From: Angiostrongylus vasorum
Taxonomy: Eukaryota > Nematoda > Chromadorea > Rhabditida > Metastrongylidae
Direction of reading: 5' to 3'
Length of the DNA stretch: 64,000 nucleotides
Assembly (NCBI GenBank): GCA_018806985.1
Contig: JADANN010000461.1
Coordinates: 2,091,276-2,155,275 of the forward strand
The first letter of the stretch is position 1; every line of letters starts with the position of its first letter. The translations under genes were made by a program, and so were the position numbers. Under the pieces are notes generated by a model that saw only the letters and a program-made list of their open reading frames with translations, was not told where the DNA came from and did not search any database. Positions 44,440 to 56,389 of this stretch are shown here, one piece after another.

Positions 44440-44825
44440 TCGTCTAATAAACGGTGCGCGTCATCGTGGCTGAGAGGTGTTCCTGGGTGTCGGACTACGA
44501 TGTACAGCGGATATTCATCTCTTGGCATGGTCTCCGAGCTAGTAAGGAGCGCGGCATTTCCATCGGAAAGCCTAGCTACGAGTGAAAACCAATACCAGGA
44601 TCCGACACCGTCCTGGTATCAAAGTCGCGTGGTGGCAAATCTCGCTCTGATCCACAAGGGCTGCGACTGCCTCTCGTGGTGATGACCCGGGATAGACTTT
44701 GGCTAGCTTACCTCGGGAGTTCAGGGAACCACAATGGCTAAATCAGCAGAACTCCGAAAAATGAAAGGTGTGCTGGGGACTACACAACCAGTGAGAACGT
44801 GCCTTCCACGTATCTAAGTAAAAAA
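44440..44825 (+). repeat. Extra R400 copy, head-to-head with its neighbour
   Basis: CGTCATCGTGGCTGAGAGGT to CTTCCACGTATCTAAGTAAA. It is oppositely oriented to 44,031-44,420 and absent from arm 1. It accounts for the roughly 378-bp shift in paired coordinates at this point. Together the two copies make a large hairpin-capable palindrome. Confidence 0.65.
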
Positions 44826-45309
44826 GTATCGCCGAGTATTTTCAAGGGATCCAGAAGATATGTTCGTATAGCCTTCAGCAAACAATCCTCCACTTCCACG
44901 ATCGGAATGTGAACATTCGATCTAGGAACAGCCGACTTGACATAACCCCTTCAAAACGCTCATGTGTTCCATCTGGAAAAAATATTTTAAATAAAAGGTC
45001 TCATACGAAGGTCGCGACTTGTTCCTCAAATGAGAAAAGCACATTTAGTAGCCTTGCAACAACTATTAGCAGTTTACTCATTGTTAGAGCAATTAGTAAA
45101 GACACATAGACCATTAACACAGTTACAGTTGAAATATCTCGAACAGTTTTCGGACAGAAATCAGTAAAATCTCAGTGGTGCAGAATCGATTGAATATTCT
45201 GAAGTGTGCAAAGAATCTTTGACGGTGACTGCAAAAGAAAAAAACAAACTAAGTTGGAGATTATAACATAAAAGAGAATCCACAGAAATAAAACTTCAAC
45301 TCCGGACAT

Positions 45310-45576
45310 GTGAAAAATAGTGAAATAAGGGACTATTTATATCTGATGTGTTTGTGTTCTGTGCGGAAATCACGCACGGAGGAGTGCTGCTTGAGCGGGT
45401 ATCGAGGTATTTTTGCGGCTCAATCCATCTGGTGGGGCTGTGTTGAGGCTGTTTGGGAAGCCGTTCTTCACTCACTCGTCTTCGTAGCGTACGCCGGATC
45501 GACTCCGGTCGTCTGCTGCACCGGCAAGCGATTTCTGCCGTGGAGAGTTTTACCGCTTTTGTGTTCCATTCCATAA
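45310..45576 (+). other. Conserved 88-codon frame (arm 2 copy)
   Basis: The counterpart of 13,656-13,922, with two substitutions (T to A, L to W). Unrecognised. Confidence 0.3.
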
Positions 45577-45689
45577 ATAACGGAACTGGCCTTCGCAGCT
45601 CATGGTATGGGAATGAATGATTTCACCTATTTTTTCTTAGTGTTCTTGTTGAGCTTAAGATTTAAATATCTGCTGCAGAGTTATGGCTG

Positions 45690-45910
45690 AAGACCGGCTA
45701 CTGGAGCCTCGAGCTTAGACGTAAGTGCAATGGCATGGCTTGATGTCAGTTGCTACTGTCAACGCTCCCATTTGTCCGTAGTATTTTTCCGGACCATTTG
45801 AAGATTGAGCAGTTGGGCCCAAGTTTCTCACTAGCTGAACCCACTTCTAAGATATCCTTGCGCACGGTTGCGTGTAATCTTAAATGAACTTCGAGATAGT
45901 CTCAACAACA
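45690..45910 (-). mobile_element. PLE RT fragment (arm 2 copy)
   Basis: The inverted equivalent of 13,320-13,560, with the NCSIF.WSGKYYGQ-type sequence on the minus strand. Confidence 0.6.
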
Positions 45911-45984
45911 AAGCAAGAGTTGAAGCGCAAAGTGGGAAAGAACAACAAGAACTAGGTACATTACCACCACCACCATTGCCTCAG

Positions 45985-46659
45985 TAGTACTTTAAACCAC
46001 AAGACCCCAACAATAAAGTCGATATCAAGTTTCGGATATTTACGAGCGAAACTTTTCAAGTCCTTAATCATCATCTCGTGAAGAGACACCGCTCCAGCCT
46101 CACAAAAGTATAAAAATGTGGTGTGTGGGAAGTACGAGAACTGATAAGACTAAAAAACTATTGAACTCTCCGTTAGCGACGGGGGTGGAAAGCATAATTC
46201 CGCATCAGTTAGTGGCTGAGATGGCGAGAAAGAGCTTTGAAGATGGTTTCCTTCATATCTGTCATTTCACAAGGAGTTCAAAAGGTAATAGCAAAAAGTT
46301 AGACAACGAATGGGTCAAAGTGGGAAAAGCAGCGTGTTTAAAATCATCAGTTACCTCTCAACTCAAAGTTGAATTGCTAACATGTCTTGTCCTATAGTTA
46401 CTTATCAAAACTCATAAGTTAGTATCTACTGATAATCATGCACCTACTGATCCACAGTTATTAAAGGTTAGACTTATCTGTGAAGACGGGTTAACGGATA
46501 GGACAACATGGTTTTTAACCCTAATACTTATTTAGTTGCTAAAGCATATTCCAGCCCTGTCTTACGAACACGCAGATCTTCCTGGATCCCCTAAGTAACG
46601 ACCTCTTTTACATCTTTCGATCCTTCGACATTAGCACCTTTTATGCAGACATGGCGAAT
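45985..46659 (+). mobile_element. PLE 5' half (arm 2 copy)
   Basis: 46,116-46,397 encodes SPLATGVESIIPHQLVAEMA as in arm 1. It ends at GCGAAT (46,654-46,659), immediately before the RTE 5' end. Confidence 0.7.
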
Positions 46660-49624
46660 AACCTTATCTCCTTCATACGACAGATCTGGAGCCGGTAGGT
46701 CGCGAGGGTACGTGGCACGTCTCCACCTGGCGGATAGGGGGTAAATCGCGGACCAAAAGCGACCTTTGCTTCCCTGAGACGCAGGTGGATCAAGGAGAAG
46801 GATCACTGTTTCTGCTACGCCGATTTGGCACATACTTTTTTGTATTTGCTAGGCGTATTCATGCATGCGTAAGTGGGTGCGTTCTAGTTTCTGCGGATTG
46901 TATTTTACGAGTCACTTCGGATAAAATTTTGTAATCAAGTGACAGGGAAGTATATGGGAGGCGGTTAGGAGCCGCCTCCAACAAATAAGCTCCATGTCCA
47001 CTCTGGGAGAGCCTGGCAAGCCACCCGTGAGTATACCCAGCCCCCCATGTTCAGAGCCCAGCAAGCTATAGGTGGCCATCAAAATGCTAGACACAGTAAA
47101 ATAAAACTGGCCTCATACCCCTGACCCTGAAAGAGTCCCCAATTCGGCAGCATTGGGTAGTACGAGTACGGAGAGGCTGCTAAAATCTCAGGCCAATGGA
47201 AGCTGCCTAAGCCGCGAAGAACTAAGGTGACGATCTGTACCTACAAAGAACGTATACGTGCATCCGAGTCCTCGATAGAAGACTTGCTAATGCAAGAAGA
47301 ACGATAAGGTACGACGTCATCGGCCCTAGCCGAGACGAGACGACGCCACCCATCCAACGTCGTCTTTGACATCGGAGAAGAACGGTTTTTCGGAAAATGC
47401 GACAATAGAGGAGTCCACGGCGTCGGCGTTCTCGTCAACACGAGTATGTCCATGAACATCGATTCATTCGAACAACTAACAACTCGAATCGGACGTTTAC
47501 GATTAAAAAAGAAGTGGGTCAATAATACCGGCTTTGATAATCTTTGTCGATTACGCGAGCCGACATCAAGCTATGACAAAGAAGTCGGAGCGTTCTATAT
47601 GGACTTGGAGAAGTTCTACAGAGAGAAGACCATATATATTTTAAAAAGGTCATCATTGGAGATTTCAACACCCAGATTGGACCAAGAAGAACGTCTGAAG
47701 AACGTCACATTGGGACTAACGGATTAAAGCGGAACGAACAGCGTGAGTGGCTGTCTGAGTTTATCATGACCACCAAGAGCATCCATGGTAACACGCAATT
47801 CCAAAAGCCCCACCCTCAACGCTGGACGTGGGAGTCTCCCAGTAGAGAGTACCATAACGAAATAGACCAGATCTTAGTAAATAGAAGGTCAAACCGATGT
47901 CGCTGTTGTCCTAAAATTCTACACGGGATTAGACCACCGTCTCTTTCGTGCAAGACTCTATTTCTCGCAAGAAGAAAAAAAAGCCGCTAAATTCAAAAGC
48001 CAAAGTTCCAGAAATACCGTAAACTGGGACTTATTCAATTCATTAATCGGTAGTTGGGAAGACGCCGTTGTCGATAACATCGACGAAGAATACGATCGGC
48101 TCATTCAACATCTTACTTTAGCGCTATGAAAGCTGAGAGTTCGAAAGTCACCAAGAGACGTCTGTCTCCAGAAGCACTCGAGCTGATACGCCAGCGTGGA
48201 GTCGCACGAGCTGCAGGCAACCGCGAACTAGCGTCCGAACTTGCAAAACAATGCAGAAAAGGCGATAAAAAAAGATCTTGAAGAGAGAAAAGTGGCAGTA
48301 ATGGTCGAAGCTGCAGAGGCTGGGAAAAGCACTTGCAAATCCCACCGAAGCTTTGCCAATTACAGAACCAAGATGATTTCACTCCGATGCCCAGATGGAA
48401 CAGTTACAGCGTCCAGAAAGTGAATGGAGCAAATCATTCACGAATACCACTCAGATCTCTTCGATAGCCACGCCCACCTTCCCTCACATGGAATAAAGGA
48501 GGATGGATATGTTGTACCATCGGTTCTCCCTTCCGAAATCCGACATGCCATTTCGTCGGCGAAACATGGAACAGCACCAGGTTCCGACAAGATAAGATCA
48601 GAACATTTGAAGAATCTTCCGCCAGTCCTCGCAAACACACTGGCTCGGCTCCTCACACTTTACCAGTATCAATGCTAGGTCTCTACTCAGTGGAAGACCA
48701 GCAAGACCATGTTATTGTTCAAGAAGGGTGACCTACGCGATATCGGCAACTATTGCCCAATTTGCTTGTTGTCTGTCGTCTACATACGTTTCTCTTCAGT
48801 CATCCTAAACACGACTGACAGAACACTGCACGAAGGACAGCCATGTGAGCAAGCAGGGTTTCAAAAAGATTTAGTACGATGGACCACATCTACACGATAA
48901 CAGGGCTCATTGAAGTATCGCGAGAGTACAAAAGACTGCTCTGTCCCTCTTTCATCGATTTTCAGAAGACCTTTGGTTCAATTGAGATAGAAGCAGTAAT
49001 GGAAGCTCTTGATGGTCAAGGAGTCCCCTACTAAGTACATAAAGATTTTTTCGTGAGCTGTACAAAAATTTCACAACCAAGATATCACCATTCCACAACG
49101 ACATTAACATTGACGTCAAAAGAGGAGTTAGGAAAGGCGGTACCATCTCGCCAAAATTATTTACCGCCACCCTCCATAACGCCATGCGAACATTGGAACG
49201 GGATAATATGGAAGTGAAAGTCGATTGTCAACAGTTATACCATCTTCGCTTTGCTAATAACATCGTCCTTATAACACCAAACATTAACCAAGCGGAACGT
49301 GTGCATGCTGACTTTGATAAAACTTGTGGAAAGATTGGTTCTCGACAAAATCTCACAAAAACGATGTTCATGAGGAACGGATTGGTTTCGTACGATGCGT
49401 ATGAATGACAACCGATGGACAAGAGCCGTTAGTGACTGTATTCCTCGGGATGTTAAACACACTGCAGGAAGACCACCAACTCGATGGTCAGAGTTCTTCT
49501 CGAAGAGGTAAGCAGAACCCTCTGGGCTACTCTTGCACGCGACAGGGGAAAAAATGGAAGATTTACTGGCGCCCGCTCGAGTCACTCGACGATCAACAGG
49601 ACTATAGGGGACAGGTGATACAGG
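46660..49624 (+). mobile_element. RTE-type LINE, copy A' (arm 2)
   Basis: The partner of copy A, in the same PLE site. It starts AACCTTATCTCCTTCATACG and ends GGTGATACAGG. Motif C reads ANNIVLI (both aspartates lost). An internal deletion of about 420 bp joins TTGGTTTCGTACG to ATGCGTATGAATGACAACCG near 49,393, removing the region after the RT palm that copy A keeps at about 9,418-9,850. It is non-functional. Confidence 0.85.
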
Positions 49625-50270
49625 TCGAATGACTCCGCTATGCATGCCGTCCTCGAACTGCGACATGAAAGAACAAAAAACGTGCATGAGTTCACGATCC
49701 AGCAGTTGAAGACACTCTTTAAAGAATGCCTAAACTAAAAAAAAATGCCTAAACTGCTCAAACTCCGGATAATCCAGAAAATATTAGGCACAAATGAAAG
49801 GATTGGCTGTGGAACAGCAACTGGTGCCAAACCTTGCCATTGCATTTATATCTAAACTGAAAGCACCAGCAACCTTACTGTAGATAGATAGATGATTGCT
49901 ATGTCATTTGTTAACCAAAAAGTGGAAATAGACAAATGTTTCGAGTTGTTGAATGAACAGTGAGAGCACTTCAAATTTACTCGAGAAAACCGAAAGAAAA
50001 GTGGTTTCCATTTCTGAACGTTCAAATTAACCTATTTGGAAACGTCTAGATTACGAAATGGTACCGAGAGCACGATTGTAAAAAACAAACTGGTTCATTA
50101 CCTATTCTCGCATGCCACGCATACAAAAAACTTTTGTGATAGGCACATACGAACGGTGACAGAAGCCATGTGAAACGACTGAATAGCTCAAGTAACCAGG
50201 GAAACAGGTAGCAAGTCACGAAATTATAGTTTAAGTCGGAATAGTCATAACCAAGCAAGCTGCAAATGAT
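49625..50270 (+). mobile_element. PLE 3' half (arm 2 copy)
   Basis: Resumes with TCGAATGACTCCGCTATG, carrying the target duplication, then AAAGAATGCCTAAACT, CAACTGGTGCCAAACCTTGC and TAGATGATTGC. The equivalent of 8,560-9,187. Confidence 0.7.
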
Positions 50271-50639
50271 ACGAAAAGAAGTGAAAAAAAAGGAAAGGAA
50301 GAAGAGAAAAAAATGAGTTTGCGATTTCCTAACAATTCTTACACATCATTTTAAAACAGTACGAAAATTTCTCTGATACGGCGGATGAGCAGCACTAGAT
50401 TTTCGCAAGGTCAATGGTGGAAGTGGTCATGAAGTGCACATGACGGATAAGGATTGCTAAGGTGGAGGCGCAATGTTACCAAAGACACTTTACCAATCGA
50501 TGATAACTGTGGTCCTTCAAAATCTGTGGTCCAGGCGATGTGTAACGAACAATATGTGACTAATAACATAAGAGACCCCTAATTTATGTGAGAAGAAAGA
50601 GATTATTCTTTATTAGGAAAAGGGAAAAGGATAAAGGAT
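50271..50639. other. Unassigned arm sequence
   Basis: Matches 8,206-8,559 inverted. No feature recognised. Confidence 0.5.
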
Positions 50640-50905
50640 AAGGCGTGGGCGTTGATTAAGGCTTAGCACCATTCATTCCACTTCGTCAAGAATCGTTAGA
50701 GGTGAATGAATTCATTTCCGGAATACACAATAACTTACAGTGGCCTACTGATACATCAAATGAGTACTGATATCATTCCAGACAAGTCTAGTACCAATTT
50801 GCCAACTCCAGAAGGATGGAGGGCTTTGGTGAGCCCGGAGCGCAGGATCGAAACAACGACCAAGTGTGTATTATAGGGCTCCTCTAACTACTGCCGTAGA
50901 GCATG
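50640..50905 (-). repeat. SINE copy (arm 2)
   Basis: The inverted equivalent of the SINE at 7,922-8,205. Confidence 0.65.
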
Positions 50906-51049
50906 AAATGGAAGCCATTATCTCAATATTTCATCAGATTTTGAATCTACCCTTTTAGCTGCAGTTTTGGTTACACATTGTACAGGAATGTTGGTAACAC
51001 GGGTTGCATCCAATATTAACTCGTTTGCTATCTATGTGATGCTTATAAA

Positions 51050-51325
51050 AAGGATGAAACTCTCGGCATTGATCAACCGCTAGTGGCTGCGCACGCATTC
51101 GACTTCATTAAGCATCGCTGGAGGTGATTGAATGCATATCTGGCCTATATAAAAACTCGCGGTGGCCTACCGATGTATGGAGCAAGTGCTGCTAACCTCC
51201 CTAGACAAGTCTGGTACAATATTAGCGACTCCGCAGGGATGGAAGGCTTGGTGAGCATCGGACGTAGGGATCGATTCTATGTGTATTGCAGGGTGCCTTC
51301 GACAACTGCACTGCACGCGCGTCCT
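51050..51325 (-). repeat. SINE copy (arm 2)
   Basis: The inverted equivalent of the SINE at 7,495-7,790, with GAGGTGATTGAATGCATATC visible on the plus strand. Confidence 0.7.
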
Positions 51326-51647
51326 GTGATGCTTAAATCTTGCATAAATACGTCCCCACCACTTCGAAACTTTATTAGTATCTTAAAAGACGACTATATT
51401 GTAGCGCAAAAACACATTTAAAAAGCACTTGAGCTGCCTTGACAAAACTGCAGAAACAGCTCCTCTTTGGATGTTGGTCTGGATAAGTTGAGCTTCAGGT
51501 GTTTCGGCAACTAAGGACAACGCTGTTGAAATCGTAATAATGTCTGTCTCCACTTGAGCTCCTCCATCCCTGTTTGTTACATTAAAAATATTTTCGTTCT
51601 GTTGTATTTATGGGTGGTGTGCTGATAAAGTATCTTGTTCTTCTCAC

Positions 51648-51960
51648 TTGAACAATTTTCTGGATAACAAGAGACCCTTGGTAGCCACATCGGTATGCAA
51701 GATGCCTTTCGTAGTCAAGCAAAACATCAATGAGTTCCCACGCCACAAATTAAGCTACAATTCTACCTTAGGAGAGATCTTCACCGACATGTCTCTTTTT
51801 TTTACCCAGCCGTTTCCCGAAAAGTTCTTTCTTGCTTTTTAATCTATAACATATTGCGAGGATGTTTGTATCCTTTCCAGCGAGGTACAAAATTTTGAAT
51901 ACCTCGAATACTTCATTGACAAAGTTCGAGAAACTCATTGGTTTCGTAAGGCTTCGAGAT
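51648..51960 (+). other. Unrecognised frame shared by both arms (arm 2 copy)
   Basis: The equivalent of 6,860-7,173 on arm 1. It is frameshifted near 51,800 (FFTQPFPEKFF against FLPSRFPKSSF). Function unknown. Confidence 0.35.
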
Positions 51961-52218
51961 CGTGACTGCCTTTATAGAAGGATCACGTTCTATCTACCAC
52001 ATCTACAGAGACGCCACCTATCTCTTTCTGTCAGAGATGTTTTACCCTAATGGTGCCATGAGCAATCACCCCTCAACGGGAACTACATGTGAGACACAAT
52101 TAGGCATCGAACCTAGTTAAGCTGAAGATGTAGTTGAAAGCACACCTCTTCAATCTTTCAAAAGTCTAAACGAGTCAGCAAAGAGACCTAAAACATTCTT
52201 TCACTGATATGCTAACAT

Positions 52219-55200
52219 CACCTGTATCACCTATAGTCCCGTTGATCGTCGAGTGACTCGAGCGGGCGCCAGTAAGTCTTCCATTTTTCCCCTGTCGCGT
52301 GCAAGAGTAGCCCAATGGGTTCTGCTCGCCCCTAGGGACTCGTCGAGCATAGTATCTTTCTCCATGGTTCTTTGTGAAGAACTCTGACCATCGGGTCGGT
52401 GGCCTTCCTGCAGTACGTTTGACACCCCGAGGAATCCAGTCACTAACGGCTCTTGTCCATAGGTTGACATTCATACGCACTACGTGTCCCGCCCACCTTA
52501 TCTTCGACTGTTTGGCGTACAGAACGGCATCTTTGATTTTTTGATCGTCGACGCAGATCAGTGCTTCGGATCCCTTCCCTTACTTGTATGAAACGGGATA
52601 CTCCAGGCATCGCCCTTTCGACTGCGCGTTCGATAACGCTAAGTGACCTTTCATCCTGCTTACGCAGCGACCAAGTTTCTGACGCATAGGTTAGGGCAGG
52701 AAGTACCGTTGAGTCGAAACGGTGGGCACGGAGTCGGGTGTTCCTTGTTCTCTTCACTACATCCTCGACGCTTTTGAAAGCACCCCAAGCAGCTCGCTCC
52801 CTTCTGCTCAGCTCTGGAGCTAGGTCGTTCATCATATTGATTTCCCGACCTAGGTATATATAACTGGAGCATTCGGAGACATTCGTTCCGTTGAGCATGA
52901 ATGGGGCATGCGCAGCCAATCCGTTCTTCATGAACATCGTTTTAGTGAGATTTAGTTGAAGACCAATCTTTCCACAGGCTCTATCAAAGTCGATAAGCAC
53001 TCGTTCCGCTTGGCTAATGTTTGGTGTTATAAGGACGATATCATAAGCAAAGCGAAGATGGTGTAACTGCCGACCATCGATTTTCATTCCCATGTTATCC
53101 CATTCCAGTGTTCGCATGACGTTCTGGAGGGTGGGGGGTGAATAATTTTGGCAGGATAGTATTGCCTTGCCTAACTCTTCTTTTGACGTCAATGATAATA
53201 TCGTCGTAGAATGGTGATACCTTGGTTGTGGAATTTTTGTACACCTCACGAAAGAATCTTTATATACTGAGTAGGGACTCCTTGACTATCCAGGGCTTCC
53301 AAGATTGCATCTATCTCGATTGAATCAAAGGTCTTTTGTAAATCGATGAAAGTGAGACAGAGCGGTCATTGTACTCTCGCGATACTTCAATGAGTCTTGT
53401 TACGGTGTGGATGTGGTCCATCGTAGTAAATCCTTTTCGAAACCCTGCTTGCTCACATGGCTGTCCTTCGTCCAGTGTTCTGTCAATCCTTTTTAGGATG
53501 ACTCGAGTGAAAAGTTTGTAGACGACAGACAGTAAGCAGATTGGACGATAGTTGCCAATATCCTGTAGGTCGCCCTTCCTGAACAATAACACGGCCTTGT
53601 TGGTCTTCCAGTGGGTAGCAACCTTGCCTTCGGACAGGGAACGTGTGAAGAGCCGAGCCAGTGTGTTTATGAGGACTGGTGGAAGGTTCTTCAGGTGTTC
53701 TGATATTATCCTGTCCGGACCTGGTGTTGTTCGATTTTTTCACCGACGAAATGGCATGTCGGACTTTGGAAGGGAGAACCGGTGGTACAACATACCCATC
53801 GTCCTTTATTTCATATGACGGAAGGTGGACGTGGCTATCGAAGAGATCCGAGTAGTATCCGTGAATAATTTTCTCAATTGCCTTTCTGGACGCTGTAACT
53901 GTTCCGTCTGGGCGTCGGAGTGCAATCATCTTGGTCTTGTAATTGGCGATGCTTCGGTGGGCTTTGCGAATGCTTTTTCCATCCTCTGCAGCTCCGACCA
54001 TTACTGCTGCTCTTTTCTCTTTAAAAATCTTCTTTCATCGCCTGTCTGCACTGTTTTGCAAGTTCGGACGTTAGATCGCGGTTGCCAGCAGCTCGTGCGA
54101 TTCCACGTTGGCGTATCAGCTCGAGTGTTTCTGGAGACAGACGTCTCTTAGTGACTTTCGAACTCTCAGCTTTCACAGCGCTAACGTAAAGATGTTGAAT
54201 GAGCCGATCGTATTCTTGGTCGATGTTACCGACAACGGCATCTTCCGGAACAGCCGACTGCTGAATGGAATAAGTCCCAGTTTGCGGTGGTTCTGGGACT
54301 TCGGCTTTTGAATTTAGCGGCTTTTTCTACTTTCCACGAGAAATAGAATTTTTGTACAAAGGAGGCGGTGGTCTGATCCCGTGTAGGATTTTGGACAACA
54401 GCGACATCGGTTAGGCAAAACCTTCTGTTTACTGTGATGTAGTCTATTTCGTCATGGTACTCTCCATTAGGAGACTCCCACGTCCAGCGCTTAGGGTGGG
54501 GCTTCTGGAATTGTGAGTTACCACGGATTGTCCTGATCGCCATGATAAACTCAGGCAGCCGCTCACCCTGTTCGTTCCATTCTAATCCGTGGGTCCCAAT
54601 GTGATGTTCTTCAGACGTCCTTCTTGGTCCAATCTTGACGTTGAAAATGTCCAATGATGACCTTGAAGAATGTGTGGTTTTCTCTGTAGAACTTCTCCAA
54701 GTCCATATAGAATGCTTCGACTTCTTCTTCGTCATAGTTTGATGTCGGCGCGTAAACGACGAAGATTGTCAAAGCCGGGAATTGATCCACATCTTTTTAA
54801 TCGTAAACGTCCGATTCGGGTTGTAAGTTGTTCGAATGAATCGATGTTCATGGACAAACTCGTGTTAAAGAGAACGCCGACGCCGCCAACTCCTCTAATG
54901 TTGCATGTTCCGAGGAACAGTTCTTCTCCAGTGTCATAGACGGAGTTGAAAGGCTGACGTCTTCTCGTCTCGGCCAAGCCGATGACGTCGTACTTTATCC
55001 TTCTTGCTTGCATGAGCAAGTCTTCTATCGACGACTCGGATGCAAGTGTACGTGCACTGTAGGTACAGACCGTCACCACAATTCTTCGAAATCCAGGCAG
55101 CTTCCATTGGCTCTGAGATTTTAGCAGCCTCTCCGTACTCGTCCTACCCAACGCTGCGAAATTGGGGGGCTCTTTTCGGGGTCAGGGGAATGAGGCCCGT

Positions 55201-55656
55201 TTTCTTTTACTGTGTTTAGCATTTTTGATACCCACGTATAGCTTACTGGGCTCTGAACGTGGGGGGCTGGGTATACTCACGGGTAGGTTGCCAGGCTCTC
55301 CCAGAGTGGACATGGAGTTTATTTGTTGGAGGAGACTCGACTCCTAACCGCCTAACATATACTTCCCTGTCACTTGATTGCAGGCTTTTGGCCGAATTGA
55401 CTCGTAGAATACAATCTGCATAAACTAGAACGCACCCACACACGCGTGCATGAATACGCCCCGTAAATGCAGAAAAGTATGTGCCAAATCGGCGTAGCAA
55501 GCAGAAACAGGGCGTCCATCCCCTGGATCACCTGCGTCTCAGGGAAGCAATGGTCGCTTTTGGTCCGCGATTAACCCCCCTATCCGCCACCTGGGGACGT
55601 GCCACGTAGCCTCGCGACTAACCGGCTCGAGATCCCTCATGTGAGGAAGATCCGTG
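52219..55656 (-). mobile_element. RTE-type LINE, copy E, with 13-bp target duplication
   Basis: The best-preserved RTE here, 3,438 bp. GATATGCTAACAT occurs exactly at both ends (52,206-52,218 and 55,657-55,669). Minus-strand pieces: endonuclease start (54,732-55,151, CTYSARTLASESSIEDLLMQ, TRRRQPFN, GTCNIRGVGGVGVL), endonuclease end (54,226-54,735, [20 protein letters not shown]), RT fingers (53,483-54,001 and 53,311-53,592, NYRPICLLSVVYKLFTRVIL), palm and C-terminal zone (52,443-53,249, 268 codons). Motif C is FAYDIVLI, so one catalytic aspartate is lost. Several frameshifts are present. The 3' tail GGTGATACAGGTGAT is typical of RTE. Confidence 0.9.
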
Positions 55657-55669
55657 GATATGCTAACAT

Positions 55670-55960
55670 GAGATTGAAAAAATAGGTCTATTCGGCAAAC
55701 GTTTCGAAGTCTTCGTCTTCCTTAAAGCTGACGATCCGAGTCGATGGCCACAGTGGTTTATCTTCTAGTTCTAGCGTCTCCGTCGTCGCATCAAGCCGGA
55801 ACCTCTTTATGGAGCATCGCTCAAATGAGGAAAGGTCACCAAGCGATGCACTTTTTATACAAAATTGTTGTTGTTGATAAAATTATCTTGTGATTACACC
55901 TTTTTTTCTGTTTTTATTTTTTTTCGAGTGACCTCACCATGTGGCCGGGTGACGTTCCCC
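55670..55960 (-). mobile_element. PLE terminal-type sequence, decayed hammerhead-like core
   Basis: The minus strand reads TTAAGGA, AGACGAAGACTTC, GAAACGTTTGCCGAATA (55,690-55,735). This parallels 63,545-63,575 and suggests a decayed PLE terminal repeat oriented opposite to the coding PLE that follows. RTE copy E inserted at its edge. The rest to about 56,380 is unassigned. Confidence 0.5.
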
Positions 55961-56389
55961 TCACTCGAACAGTACTCCACTGAAGATCCGAGTCGATAAG
56001 ACGGCGAAGCCACCACATCGAAAGTATGAGGGACTGTGGATAAGTACTTAGATTATCGCCTATGAGAAAGAGGATGTAGTCGAAATATCAGCCAAATAAA
56101 GTTATTTATCAATCTCGAGTTGGCCTATCCATTAAAGAATTCATGCTGGCTAGTTGCACCTAGTTTAATGGATGGTCGATTTTCAAAAGATTAAAACATT
56201 ACGATTTTGACTACCTCAAATAAGCCAGGCTCATTGCCGACTTGTGCTACCCGGATCATTCCCGTTGATAGATGATTGCTGATAGCGTCGTTAAAGTAAA
56301 AAAAACTGGCTCAGAAAAAGGCAGAGGTCATCATTATCTGTTCTTCTCCCTAGTTTCTTAACCCTACTTCCTCTCTGCTTTGTCCGTCT

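Larger units (their letters stand above)
39880..51960 (-). repeat. Arm 2 of large inverted duplication
   Basis: The inverted partner of 6,860-19,080. Compared with arm 1 it lacks about 420 bp of RTE A (junction near 49,393) and about 69 bp near 43,325, and it carries an extra R400 copy (44,440-44,825). The outer edge falls near 51,960, where GTAAGGCTT is followed by unrelated sequence. Confidence 0.9.
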
